From the NCBI GenBank assembly GCA_003260075.1, contig QLIY01000250.1, forward strand, positions 1 through 64,000: 64,000 nt of DNA, written 5' to 3'. Source of the stretch: Phallusia mammillata. Taxonomy: Eukaryota; Chordata; Ascidiacea; Phlebobranchia; Ascidiidae. Positions 1 to 11,462 of this stretch are shown here, in pieces. Position numbers and translations under genes: made by a program. The notes beneath the pieces were generated by a model. The model was not told where the DNA came from. It ran no database searches and worked only from the letters and a program-made list of their open reading frames with translations. The first letter of the stretch is position 1; every line of letters begins with the position of its first letter.

Positions 1-307
1 CATGGAAAATGTAAATACGAAGTGTGTATATCATTTTGTGTTGCTTTGTTCTATTGGAGGACAAGCAACAGCATAAACCCTGCTTATTTTGTTAAACGCG
101 TGTTGACTTGAGTAAAATTTGTAGAGATACCGCTTTCGACCCTGTGTGTACATTCGTATAGCCCGGTTGTTTTTCTTGTGTTTCTGTCATTTTGATTGTA
201 GGTTTATTGTTTTGGTTTGATTATGTGTGCCGTGGGCCTTTGTTTCGAGATTCCATATTCCAACAGTATAAACAACTAAATAAAACAGTAAAATCGTTAT
301 TCTAAAT
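1..307. other. downstream flank of an unseen upstream kinase gene
   Basis: No gene is visible. This stretch matches, with divergence, the reverse complement of about 33060-33310, which lies some 540 bases past the stop codon of the minus-strand kinase gene. It also matches about 52270-52640, which lies some 570 bases past the stop of the last GTPase-kinase gene. By position, the window therefore opens in the 3' flank of another plus-strand kinase gene ending roughly 0.5 kb to the left. This is inferred from paralogous context. Confidence 0.55.
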
Positions 308-632
308 CTATGTGAATTGTTATATCCCGTTTTAATTCTGTGTCTTTCACTTGTTATGCTCTTTGCGCTCTTTTATGAACTTGTGACGCAAGATGTGTGC
401 CCAAAATAAGACAAAGCTTTCGCGGCCAGTAGGTAAGGCCATTGAGAAATGCATTAAACCCTATTGGTTTTCCCGATAACCCTCTAAATTAAATGAAGTT
501 AGCGCACACAAACTGGCCTTAAGTAATGATAACGTAAATTAAAAAAAACATAGTGGCTTTGAATATTATACTCCGCTCTACAGCGACACCCATTGACAAC
601 ACTGTTTTCAACTTTTTTTAAAGCCCCTAACC

Positions 633-1367
633 CAGTGGTTCCCAACCTTTTTGACCTTGCGGCACCTTATCAAAGAGATAAATAGTTTGCGGCACCCTGG
701 CAAAATTGGATCAATTTTTATGAGGTTTCTGTATTTCAAATAATTGTATGAAATAACACAGAATAAGTTGTTCAGTATACCCCGCGTAAATAAATGTATC
801 TATTTAAAAGTCAGTGTGAAATTTCGGCTTAGCTTCTTGCACAAAGTCCCTTAATATCTGGGGGAGCATTCGATAAAGACACCCGCATTTCTTCCTCGAC
901 TATAAGTTGCCGTTTCGTTTTTTTATGTTCGTCAATATGAAAAATCCACTCAGACATAGAAGCCATTTGTACATATGCTTTCAAACGCACCTTAGTTGGC
1001 AAACAAAATTCGTACTAGTTTGTATTCTATCGCGATGACCCGCCGCAGTTAAAGGGTTTATAACTTAGCCCTTTCTCGATTAGCTATGTATCGTGCTATT
1101 AGCTATGCATCGTATTCCCATGCAAAAGTTTCCAACAATGTTATCTTGATGAACCAAGTGAAACGCCGTCTGGTGTTAAATGAATTATGAAATAAATGAG
1201 TGCTTAACATTTATTACTGAAACTCGGCTAAAATCAAATAAATTCCGGACGGGTTAAAGTTAAGATAAAGAATGGGCCGCAGTAATGCAATGATAATATC
1301 TGGCGACACCCTTGAGCATTGCAATTGGCACCCCAGGGTGCCGCGGCACCCCGGTTGGGAACCATTG
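633..1367. mobile_element. hAT-like non-autonomous DNA transposon (MITE)
   Basis: The element begins CAGTGGTTCCCAACC and ends with the inverted equivalent GGTTGGGAACCATTG. It is flanked by a perfect 8-bp target-site duplication CCCTAACC (625-632 and 1368-1375). The paralogous copy near 12195-12215 has a single CCCTAACC and no insert, a clean empty site. Eight-bp duplications and this terminus are typical of hAT elements. No transposase frame is visible. A piece of its interior (about 868-1300) reappears at 11722-12151 between poly-C runs. Confidence 0.85.
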
Positions 1368-3039
1368 CCCTAACCCCTATAACACAAATTTTTCATTCGT
1401 TTTCTGCTGTTATTTAAATTGTCTTATAGTCGAGGTTTCGTCATTGGGTTTCTTTTCTTGGTTTGCTTGTTTTTATGTAAGTTTGAAAACATGTTACGTT
1501 TTTTCTGATGTTTAAGATTGTCCAAACCCTAAAATTTTCTCTTCACGTTTTTTTTTCTGCAGCTACAGACACAATACAAACAATTTGGCCATCTGTGTCG
1601 TTTATTACTGTTGAATTCCGAAAGGCATTGCACATTTTCATGCATAAAATGACCCAAGCGAATGACTCTTTTAATAACTGATGCATTGAAAACAACTTTC
1701 AACGCTTTCAAAAGCATCACTTTACCTTCTGTAAGTTGAAAAAAAACTTCTGAACGACATCACAACAACAAAAAAGATAACTAACTTATATATTACTGCA
1801 ACCATTATTTGTATTTTTTCATGGCATTCTGGATCTGGCATCGATTGTATAAAAATGTATATAAAAATTTAACCAAACAAGTATATCAAACAAGACTTAC
1901 CACATTGAACGCAGACCATTCAAAGCGAAGTGAAAATCTCGCAAAATCGCAGCAAGATTAGACGCATAATACAGGTGGTTGCGTTCGAATTTAAAATTGC
2001 AAATATTTTTCATTTCAGAAAATATTTTACTGTATTAATCAAAAATTTGTAAGAAAATGCGAACAAACAATCTTTATTTGTGTAATTTGTTTGTTAAAAT
2101 TCAGTAAAAATGGTTTAAAACCCATTCGCGTTTCTAATCCCACAATCTTTTCATATCCATTAATCAGTTTTACGGAATAAAACAGTTTTAAATAAACAGC
2201 TCATTTTATCATTCTTGTTTAAAACAATTGTTCTGTTTTAACGCATGACATAAATTTGCAAAATCGTAAGGCGTAAAAACGATGGTTGCGTACGAGTTTA
2301 TTCGGTGTTTTATTGCCATAAACTTGCTATGAAACGTTATTACTATTATATAAGCTGGAAAAATTTAAGTAGGCCAAATCTATAGTCCTGTACACACGGT
2401 GTCGCAGCGGAGTAGCTAAACAGGTACAGTCTACAACAGGCGCCACATGTCAGAATAGGACTGTGCTTTTCTGTTGCTCCGTAAACACCATTCTGGAAAA
2501 TATAAGTTTACGCACAGCTTGTGTATTTGTTTCTCATTCCTGCACCTACTAGCTGTACTAAGACAATACTAAATACTAAGACAAAAACATTGTGTTGAAA
2601 CTACTTGATAAACAACGTTTAACATACTTCAAGGCCTTTGGAATCAGTAGCAGATTCAATTCGTCATATTCGGCACACGTTGAGTCTAGTTTATATACCA
2701 GGAAGTACAGTTGGGAATTAGTTTTACATATTAAAGTTTCTTGCCCCATGCAAAAACGTGATGTAGATCCACACAAAGAGATAATAGTAACGGTAATAAA
2801 GGTAATAAAGTAACGGTTAGATAGGGTTGGAAAGAAAGTTTCATGGTTAGAAATTAGTTTTTCCGTTAAATCTGTTTTCAAGCGTTAATGGCAAACGTTT
2901 GTCAGATAGAATTGCGCTATCCCCGCTTGGCCATTCCGCATTGCATTAACTCTTTTTCCTTTTCGCCTGAATCAAATAAAACTCACCAAAAAGAGTCAGC
3001 TTAAGTAAAGGTAAAGTTCTGGACCATCATAATCTAGAA

Positions 3040-3550
3040 CAGGGGTCACCAAACTTTTTTTACTGCGGGCCGGATAAGTTTAATAATAATTCGCGCGGGC
3101 CGGATAGTTTACATGCCCTATAGCGCCGTCTTTGCGAACTTAGCCCACAAGGCGATTTTGATAGGGGCGCCAAGACAAGGTCTTTCTATAATCCCATTGA
3201 AAATCTGGTGATGCGACTATTAAATTGCATAGTTAGTCTCATCTTACAAGCAACGCTTGCATATTACGTCACAAGTGACTAAAGAAAGCAATTGTTTGCG
3301 CACAATTAACACTTTTAGTCTTGTTTGTGACCTAACAAACTGGGTTTGGGTCAATCCTGGGCGTTGTAATCCCATAAAACAAGGTAATATCAATTCTACA
3401 TATCGCGACAGGAAAACTTTCGTAAGAAGTAGATTAATTTTTAAATGTTACAAAGTTATCAATGCGATTTGACAAACCAAAAAAATGTGATCGCGGGCCG
3501 GATGAAATGACCTCGGATCCGGCCCGCGGGCCGTAGTTTGGTGACCCCTG
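3040..3550. mobile_element. hAT-like MITE, 511 bp
   Basis: Terminal inverted repeats start CAGGGGTCACCAAACT and end AGTTTGGTGACCCCTG, with GC-rich GCGGGCCGGAT sub-terminal repeats inside both ends. A perfect 8-bp target-site duplication ATCTAGAA lies at 3032-3039 and 3551-3558. The duplicated locus near 14524-14535 carries one ATCTAGAA and no element, so insertion followed the segmental duplication or is polymorphic. It has no coding capacity. Degenerate relatives of the same terminus occur near 19820-19870. Confidence 0.9.
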
Positions 3551-6312
3551 ATCTAGAAGAATATTACATATGTTTTTGCAAAGTGCATAAAATGAGCGAA
3601 ATATTTAGCTTGTTGCCAATAAAAAGCAACAATTTGATTCAACAAGGCTGTAGGACACGCTTAAGTGCATTTTCACCACATCCGTGTACTTCGTGATGCG
3701 GAACGACTCGACATCGACTATCACGCGTTGTGACCTTATTTACATACAAGTTTTACCGCTTGGTGAAGCCGGGCGCACTCAGGACATCATAACGGTATTT
3801 TACATTGCAATAGGACAGAACCAGAAATGTGACTTCTATTTATCCTCAATGAGTTTGAGATTTTTGATACTTCTAAAAAGTAGCTACAACACAACTGCGT
3901 TACAAAAATTTAAACTTTTTTTAAACTCAGGGTGTTAGATTTTGTTGGTTGCCTTGTATTTGTAAGGTCGCAATACGCATTTTAATACAAAAATAACATG
4001 TAGTGTGGTTGTGCCGACCGCAGTTCTTGGGTTTTCTGGTATACTTTTTTCCCCTTCTGTGCCCTACCTGTTGATGGTCTGGTGCAGAACCATGGGGTCG
4101 CCAAGCTGTCGCTGTGACACGTGCACAAGAATGCCCTTTTTCTGCTTTGGTGTATGAAGCCGTTCGAACGTGAGTTCCCTTTTCGGTCCCAATTAACATA
4201 ATGCGCAGTGGTTCATAGTTTTGTGGTTGTAGTAAAGTCGGAATGTTAAATGTTTTTGGCATTGAATTGGTTAAAAGAGTGCTGTGTGCTAGTGAATTGA
4301 TAGTTAAAGCTTGTTATAATGTAAATATAACGCAATGTGGCATAAATATATTTGAGAAGTTTGATAATGGTTAATACCAGTAGGTGTTAACTGTGTTAAA
4401 GAAAATGGGTATGCGTAATGCAATCATACATTCTAAAAGGGAGATCTTAATTGGTAACATCCTGCGCAGTAGTTCATGGTTCTGCATGTGTCCTGAGTCG
4501 AAATGCTTTCTTAAGACAAGATTCTAGGAAAAGCTGTTGTGTTTAAATGTTTTGTCTTCAAATTGTTTAAAGGATAGCTGTGTGGTAGTGAATTGGTAGT
4601 CAAAATTGTGTGTAATGTAGCTGTATATTTTGGAAAAAAATATCTGTGTTGTTATCTGTGTTAGACAAAATAGGTTGGTGTAATTCAACAAATCTCTTAA
4701 AGTATACATGATTTAAGAATTGTTTTCTTGCAATTTATATAATTATGTTATTATTTGCGATTTTTACAAACTTTGATTATTGGGAAAACATGTGAGTTTT
4801 AAATAATAAAAAATAACTCTGTCGAAAAGATTTGCAAAGTTTTACTGATGTAAAGTTAACCAGTTGTACATCATAAACTTTTTGTGTTTTAGCACATCAT
4901 TTAATTATGCTTCATGCATTTAACGTTAATCTTATTACCTTCAGTCTCATTGCAATACGTTAATTAGGATGTTGACGCAGCGTGCACTGCCCGTGGAATC
5001 ACTGCAAAGTCACGTAATATTTTCAGTTTCCTGTCTTATGCGATAACGTCATGCAGACCCAACTTGGCCCTCTTGCAGTAAAGCTTGTGCTGCAGTTTTT
5101 TGGTTGTTGGGTTGTGCAGTTAGAAATTTCGCCTAAATACTAGTGACTGAATCGGCTAATTTTCGGTCCGGCCGAAACCGAATATTTCGGCAGCAATTAG
5201 TGCAGAATTGTTGAGTTTCAACGAATAGTTGTGTTTCAAAGGTTGGTTAGAAGAAACTTCTTTTTGCCGCTGTGCACTAGCTTAGTTTCACTATGTTGTG
5301 GGAGATTATATTTTTAATCGAAAGAGTTATTTAGTTTTTTGATTTTAAATAGTATTTAGTTTTTTTAAGATTTGTATTAAAGTTTAAAAATCACAACTTA
5401 CATCGGTTTGTTATCGCCTGTTGTGTTTATAGCTGATTGGTTTGTCTGAGATAAGTTACATGGATTTGGAATCGCCTGTTTATCAACGTCTTATCGCGGT
5501 AGAATTCTACACTATTTCGACAAAACCCATTTTGGTGCTGCTGGAGATGGTTCCACTGAAAGTATTTTGCTCGCCAATCCCGTCCAGCTTAAAATTAGCT
5601 CCACCGGATTACAATTTCCTTCATTATGTTTAAGATCAATTTTGTTTTTCTTATAATCAGCGTGTTGCCATTAGATTTAACTGTTTTTGCCCTATATTTG
5701 CCAGGTCGTAATTTCCAACACAGTACAGCATTAACGTGCATTTTTCCTATGGCAATGACTGTTGCTGTGTTTTCTAGTTAACCAAACTGGTGCAAAAACA
5801 AAATGGTCGTCAATTAAGCTGTCCAAAAATGCCTTTGCTTTGTTGTTGTATAAAGCCATTCGGACGTATGAGTTCCGTTTTGGGTCCCATTTTAAATCGT
5901 GTGCAGTGACATTTTTAATGGTTGCACCATATGTTATACCATATGTCTGCCAACTGTATCATACTTCCAATGACTACATACACCGTTGTTTGCTGCGTAC
6001 ATAAAAGTGTCGCGTTACTGACTGTTAAGAGGCAAATTGCAATGTCGTTACCCGATGAGATAGTTTTTAACTGTTGTACGTCGTTAACTCGTTAACTCGC
6101 GTGTACTTGCGTAGTGACCAAAACAATCATACTTCGCATTTTAACAGACGAACTCTAAATTACTTTAAGTTTTTTAACCAAATCGTAAGCTAAAACACGT
6201 TATAACACACAAAATACAGTCAGTTTCAAAACTAAATGATAGCACTGATAGTTTTAATGGGAATTTGCTACACTGCAGCGAAAGGTACTGATGATGTACA
6301 GAGACATTTAAT

Positions 6313-6368
6313 CCAATAAATAAGCCTAACAATAGGCACACACACTCCGTTACCAGGAACACAATGAC
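6313..6368 (-). promoter_or_regulatory. conserved 55-bp block, copy 1 (Sox- and CCAAT-like motifs)
   Basis: On the minus strand this reads GTAACGG, a GTGTGTG run, then CCTATTGTTA and TTATTGG. It contains a Sox/HMG-type core (AACAATAG on the other strand) and an inverted CCAAT box. It is nearly identical to 37930-37986. Regulatory function is inferred only from recurrence and position. Confidence 0.4.
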
Positions 6369-7168
6369 GTATGCGTAGTTTTATTTACTTGTTAATTCAA
6401 AAGTAAATACACCCCTGGCAAAGTGCACAGCCATGTCAATCAGTTACAAATGTAAACGAACCGGACGCAGTCGTAACTTACTCGCTATATGTAATTGTAC
6501 ATTAAAGCTGATTTAACATACACTTTGTTGTCTTACTACTGAACTGTTAACATTAGAAACAAACTGGCAAGCGAACATTTTTCCAACGAAACAGTTTGCC
6601 CACCAGCGAGCATACCGAAAAGAATTGGTCTGCCTGCAACAATCGGCTAGGACACCTAAAAGTAGTTCACACTGTTGATTATCTATAAAATCTTAAATGA
6701 AAACAAGAAATTATTTGCTTCTTAGAAACTAAACTATAACTGAAACATACCAAGCTGTGTCTCTCTGGATTAAATGTGATGTGTTTTTGTTTCGCTTTGA
6801 TGTGTTTGTTTGCTTCAAACAACACTAAAGTCGTTGTGGTTATGGCGTTTTTATTCTAGGTTGATTTGTTGGTTTATTACAAGTGGTTTGTACAAACCAA
6901 ATGGTTACTAGTTGCTAGTAAGTCGGTTAATACAAAATCAAGTTGGTAACGGCTCTATGCAACTGGTGACAGATCGACGATTATTTAATTTTCTACATAG
7001 ACTTGTATAAAAATGTGTAACTTTATTCCTTATCAATAGAAATAGTTTACAGTCACGCACACAATAAAGCAAACTCGAACTTATACACACACTGTGTCAG
7101 GTTTATTTACATTATTAGCCTATTGTCATCAGGGGTTTATTTGCTCTTATTAAAGCTACGCCGAGTTT

Positions 7169-7223
7169 ATTGTGTTTGAGGCAACGGTGCGTGTGCGCCT
7201 ATTGTTAGAACTTTTTTATTGAC
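7169..7223 (+). promoter_or_regulatory. conserved 55-bp block, copy 2
   Basis: The same GTGCGTGTGCGCCTATTGTTA core and TTTATTG end, about 1.1 kb upstream of the kinase start at 8342. Its closest match is the minus-strand copy at 36817-36870, which lies 0.7 kb upstream of the inverted kinase gene. Function is inferred. Confidence 0.4.
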
Positions 7224-7695
7224 TTGATATCTTTCTATACCACCAGTCGCCTACTGCAGTGTCGTGATGAACAAGTGTTGCACAAAATTAATAATATGTT
7301 ATTGTTACTTCTAAAAGCTTCTTAATAAAATAAAATTGACCAGTTTTTCTATTATTTATTTGTTTATTTAATAACTCTGAAAGATTTAGCACGAGCATGC
7401 AGGAATTTATCCACATTTTACTCAAAACGAGACGACTCGGTTCAGAGTTTTTTAGTCAAGCTTCACTTTTACATAAGAAAGCGATTGTCAAAGTTTTCAG
7501 TCTCCCTAAAAACGATTGTTGCTATAAATAGCCAGGTAAAATGTTTGAACAACCACACGTTGCCCTTTCAAAAGGTATTTTTATTTTTCGAGCCAATACA
7601 AAATTTTATTGTGTAACATTTAGTACGTCAATATAATTAAGTTGAGTTCGGGGTATGGGTTAATTTGTTTTCGAAGATTGTGTGTAACCAGGAGG

Positions 7696-7797
7696 CTTTT
7701 TTTAGAAATAAAAAATGTTTTCATACAGTTTGTAACTAAGGCAATTCCACAACACTCACTTCGAGACTCGAACACCCACCAAACCGGAAACGAATCA
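7696..7797 (+). pseudogene. dead copy of kinase-gene exon 1
   Basis: This aligns with the 5' end of the kinase gene at 8306-8417: an acceptor-like TTTTTTTAG, AAATAAAAAATGTTT, a TTTGTAACTA leader, then a diverged copy of the exon that keeps CACCAAACC. The position equivalent to the start codon (7738-7740) reads AAG instead of ATG, and the GCAGGTA donor is lost. I read it as a tandem duplicate of the first exon that has decayed. Confidence 0.6.
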
Positions 7798-8341
7798 GTA
7801 AAAAATTCAGTCTGTTTTATATTTTTTTTTAGATTTTTTCAAAACGCGCATACAGGAGATTTCCTGCTGTGCAATTAAAAACATTTTGTAAGTAGTGTAA
7901 ACATTTACGAAATAGACTGAAAAGGGCGTACTATGCGCACTAATCGATATATACCAGGATGTCAACGCGTTTTACGCCTTTACTTCGTATTTTGTCTTTC
8001 ATGAGACTTATAACATGACGTTGCGATGTTTCGTGTTTAAGCTAAAAAGATTTGATACGTAAGTACAACAAATTCGTGTTTAGGCCACTCGTGCATTTTG
8101 TTCGGAGAATAAGTTCAACCAGACCGTATCAATAAAAACAGTAAAGGAGTGAGCAACGGTTTATTCAGTAGTGAACCTATACCTGGTGTCGTGCGTTTTA
8201 CCCGATTTAAACCACAATAGTTTGTTTGCACCCAGTTACTATAAAAACGTCTTGCTATCATTTGCAAGCATAGTGTTTTTCTTGTTTTACGATTCTGTTG
8301 TTTTGCAGAAATAAAAAAATGTTTACATTCAATTTGTAACT

Positions 8342-10656
8342 ATGGCAGTGGGACTTCCAGCAGACGACTCATCTCAAAACTCGGATGTCCCCCAAACCAG
8401 ACGCACCAACGAAGCAGGTATTATGCAAAACTAGCTTTTCTTTGTGATTTGTCAACACCATTCGTTGCAAAGGTGCAGCCGACAGTAAACCTCAACCTGG
8501 TGTGGCCAAAAAATCGGATCAAAGTCACCCCCAACGGAGTCTACCAACAACATCTAGAAAGAGTGCACATGAGGTAGGTTGGACCAATTAATTAAGAAAA
8601 CGCTGCTCATAATGTTGCAGAAAATTATTAGATTTTAAAAGTTGGTTGTTTTGTAGGATAAAGCACAAAAGACACATTTCGGAGAAACATTCGCACACAC
8701 AACTGGGCCAGTGTACAACGCACCGGTAGAAATTCACCATCACCACAACACGTTTGTTTTACAACAGCCACAGCTGGTGCAGGATACGGAATCACAAATC
8801 CTTGGTCTCAACGCGCAACCCGGAACGTCGACAAGGCCATCTACAGCATCTCAGGTTTTAGCAAGTGAACGTCAGCAAACAAGGCAAGCAACTGGAAATG
8901 AAAAATGTGAGGACACCTGTAAGTTTGTTTGTCTGTTGAGATGAACTATATAACTGGACAATCTTTATTTTGATTTTTAGTTTACAGGAATGCGGCTGCT
9001 ATGACTGTAAAAACAACGGCAAAGAAACAGTGGGCTTTAACAACGGTACCAAAACAGTTTCACGCCTCATGTGAACAAGGCGATGACCGGGGAAGAGAAG
9101 CCCTCGAGAGACACACGACTTCGAACGAGGTATAAATGTATATCTTTAACAGCTTTATAAATACACGAAATCTAAAAACGACGAGAAATAAAATAATGAA
9201 TTAGTTGTTGTCTGGCTTCAGATACAATATTTATACAAAATTGAATGTTGTTCTTACCCGTAGTTTAAAAGAGTAATAAAACAACTTTATTCTGCATGTT
9301 AAGAATGTCCGTCCTTAAAACAATGATATTTTTCAGGTTAGGTTTTCCTCCAAGTTACAAGAGTTTAATCCAAAATCGCTTTTAACAAGTACGGACAAAA
9401 CAGACTACATTGCTTGCGGTGGATTTGGAGCAATTCGTCGTTGCTACGACGAATCTTTGGGAACAGTCGTTGCAAAGTGCATTTCCCTCACTGGTGACAG
9501 ACATCAAGTAGACAAGCGCAGAAATGGGTAGGGTCATAAAAAAGCGTAGCGTATATTTAGCAAGCCATTGTGAAGCCACGGTGACAGTAAATTGCCACTG
9601 TGAAGTAAATTTGTTTGGCAAACCAACTTTTTCAGAGTTCGGCGAGAGGCGGGGGCTTTAGTACGATTTGAACATCAGCACATCATAAAGATTCATGGTT
9701 TTACATGCTGGAACAACGAGGTTGCCATTATACTCGAGTATGTCGTGGGTGGCACGCTTTCCGGGTTTTTGGAAGAACACAGGCACAAAAATCTAAATTG
9801 GAAGTTGCGACTTCGATTCGCTCGACAACTCATCTCGGCTCTTACTTACCTGCACAACTACAAACCAGGCCAGCAATTTTGTCATGGTGATGTTAAACCC
9901 GATAACGTTTTACTTACCAACAACTTGTGGATAAAACTTTCCGATTTCGGAGCAAATAACGTTTTGAGAGCTTCAGGCATGAAATCCACCACATTGGATT
10001 TGACTTCCACAAGGCAATGTACATTGTTGTACGTTTCTCCGGAATTTTACAAGGGAGACTCAATTAACCCATCATCGGACATATATAGGTTAGCTATAAT
10101 TACGAACGTTGTTGTCCAAATAAATTTCNGGTCAGCTATGATTACAAACGTTGTTGTCCAAATAAATTTGTAATTGTGTTTTTGTTTCAGCTTCGGAATG
10201 GTCTTGTATGAAATCGTGACATTGATACCGATTTTCCACGAGAGCGATCGTCCAGCTGAGGTTCTGATGTCGCGTATTATCTCTGGGGTAAGACCAGATG
10301 AGGCGCATGTCAATGATGTTGAAACAACACTTGCTAGGAATGAGAAGGATATTTTTTATATCCTAACTAACCTCATGAGAAAATGTTGGAACGGAGAGGC
10401 TTCATTGCGCCCCAAGGCAAACCAAAGTAACTGCAAAATAAACAATACAATTCATCTTAAATAATATCAATCTTATTTTATATTTAAAGTTTCGCATGAC
10501 TTATCACAAGTTAGTACCAATAATCACAGTACAATCAATATGACTGGCAATGATCCTGAAGCTCTGTCCAAAACCTCAAATAAGATGGGAAACTTGACTC
10601 AATTTACTGCCCCATTTATGGTGGCAACGCTCATTGGTTCTGTTCACCAAGTGTAG
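8342..10656 (+). CDS. TKL/RIPK-like serine/threonine kinase with N-terminal GPVYNAPVE motif
   Basis: Eight exons: 8342-8417, 8473-8573, 8657-8918, 8981-9129, 9337-9527, 9636-10088, 10191-10426 and 10490-10656. All phases agree, giving 544 residues. Residues 1-59 form a polar leader. The motif GPVYNAPVE, followed by a His run and NTF, lies at about 76-92. A Gln/Ser/Thr-rich linker and a short basic segment follow. The kinase domain starts near 197: glycine loop CGGFG, VAK lysine, a helix-C Glu in RREAG, catalytic loop HGDVKPDN, DFG, SPEF in place of APE, and SDIYSFGMVLYE. All catalytic residues are present and the HGDxKPxN loop indicates Ser/Thr specificity. The conserved tail MGNLTQFTAPF precedes the stop. 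No signal peptide or membrane segment is seen, so it is probably cytosolic. The gene was set by matching exons of its inverted paralogue at 33842-36122. Intron 6 holds one N (10129) between two near-identical 40-bp pieces. The substrate is unknown. Confidence 0.88.
8657..8918 (+). other. motif exon (GPVYNAPVE) of the first kinase gene
   Basis: Exon 3 enters in phase 0 and leaves in phase 1. It encodes the GPVYNAPVEIHHHHNTF segment followed by a Gln/Ser/Thr-rich stretch. The same exon, with the same phases, occurs at 20395-20566 in the NACHT-kinase gene and at 35543-35798 in the inverted kinase gene. Its spacing from the initiator is similar in all three. Confidence 0.8.
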
Positions 10657-11085
10657 GATCAAGGTAATATTCAGATTGGTAAACAGATTTGGTAATAAGT
10701 AGCCTTTCTTCTCCGTTATGTAATTATTCCCAAATTTGTGCCATGTTCTATGACTTTTTAAGTGACACAAAACAAGTATGTATTTTCCTACTTGTCAGCT
10801 AAATTTTGCTATAATTTTTGATAAATTTTACCGTTCACCCTTTAGAACCATAGAAAATAATGTTTACTCGCATTGGATTACGATGGTTTTTCTTGTTTCA
10901 GTTTTCTTTCACCTCCAACACGAGCATTCCTACGGGTCTGTGGAAAAATTATAAACTAAAAACCGAATAAAAACTATCGTAAAACACTAAATTGACAACA
11001 ATGGAACCAGGGATGTGGATGATATAACTGCCAACATAGTTTTCGACCCTTTCTACACCCACAGTGTGGGTAGTAAGATTGTTGG

Positions 11086-11088
<3 letters not shown>
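10657..11088 (+). other. 3' flank of first kinase gene with candidate polyadenylation signal
   Basis: The stretch contains a GT donor-like ATTCAG/ATTGG shortly after the stop and a TTGTTTCAG acceptor-like site near 10902. Both are conserved after the other kinase genes, so a 3' UTR intron is possible. AATAAA occurs at 10966-10971 and is conserved in the inverted paralogue at 33433-33438. No coding exon is seen. Confidence 0.45.
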
Positions 11089-11151
<63 letters not shown>

Positions 11152-11392
11152 TATGTGAATTGTTATATCCCGTTTTAATTCTGTGTCTTTCACTTGTTAT
11201 GCTCTTTGCGCTCTTTTATGAACTTGTGACGCAAGATGTGTGCCCAAAATAAGACAAAGCTTTCGCGGCCAGTAGGTAAGGCCATTGAGAAATGCATTAA
11301 ACCCTATTGGTTTTCCCGATAACCCTCTAAATTAAATGAAGTTAGCGCACACAAACTGGCCTTAAGTAATGATAACGTAAATTAAAAAAAAC

Positions 11393-11462
<70 letters not shown>

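Larger units (their letters stand above)
308..6010. repeat. segmental duplication, copy 1 (direct copy at 11152-17430)
   Basis: Long stretches are near-identical and collinear with 11152-17430, for example 3590-3900 with 14575-14890, 4975-5200 with 15735-15960 and 5440-6000 with 16590-17430. Differences include two MITE insertions present only here (633-1367 and 3040-3550) and an internal deletion near 5190 of a MITE that is complete at 15909-16268. I see no exon that I can support; the small open frames are not conserved as frames between the two copies. Confidence 0.8.
6011..8341. repeat. inverted duplication arm upstream of the first kinase gene (partner 36123-38060)
   Basis: The sequence is similar throughout to the reverse complement of 36123-38060, for example 6480-6660 with 37660-37830, 6780-7010 with 37100-37330 and 7070-7390 with 36660-36990. 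Together with the kinase genes, the arms cover about 6050-11088 and 33.3-38.06 kb. The part near 6195-6370 corresponds to the promoter and first-intron region of the GTPase-kinase gene at 38.2 kb, but the first exon itself (about 250 bases) is missing here. No intact gene is seen in this arm apart from a dead exon copy at 7696-7797. Confidence 0.8.

Noticed and set aside
3927..4262. 111-residue minus-strand frame in the duplicated block
   Set aside because: The paralogous sequence at 14926-15180 does not keep the frame (stops and indels), so it is unlikely to be coding.
11064..11252. Poly-Pro frame over the first C run
   Set aside because: It exists only because of the homopolymer run, which looks like an assembly filler.
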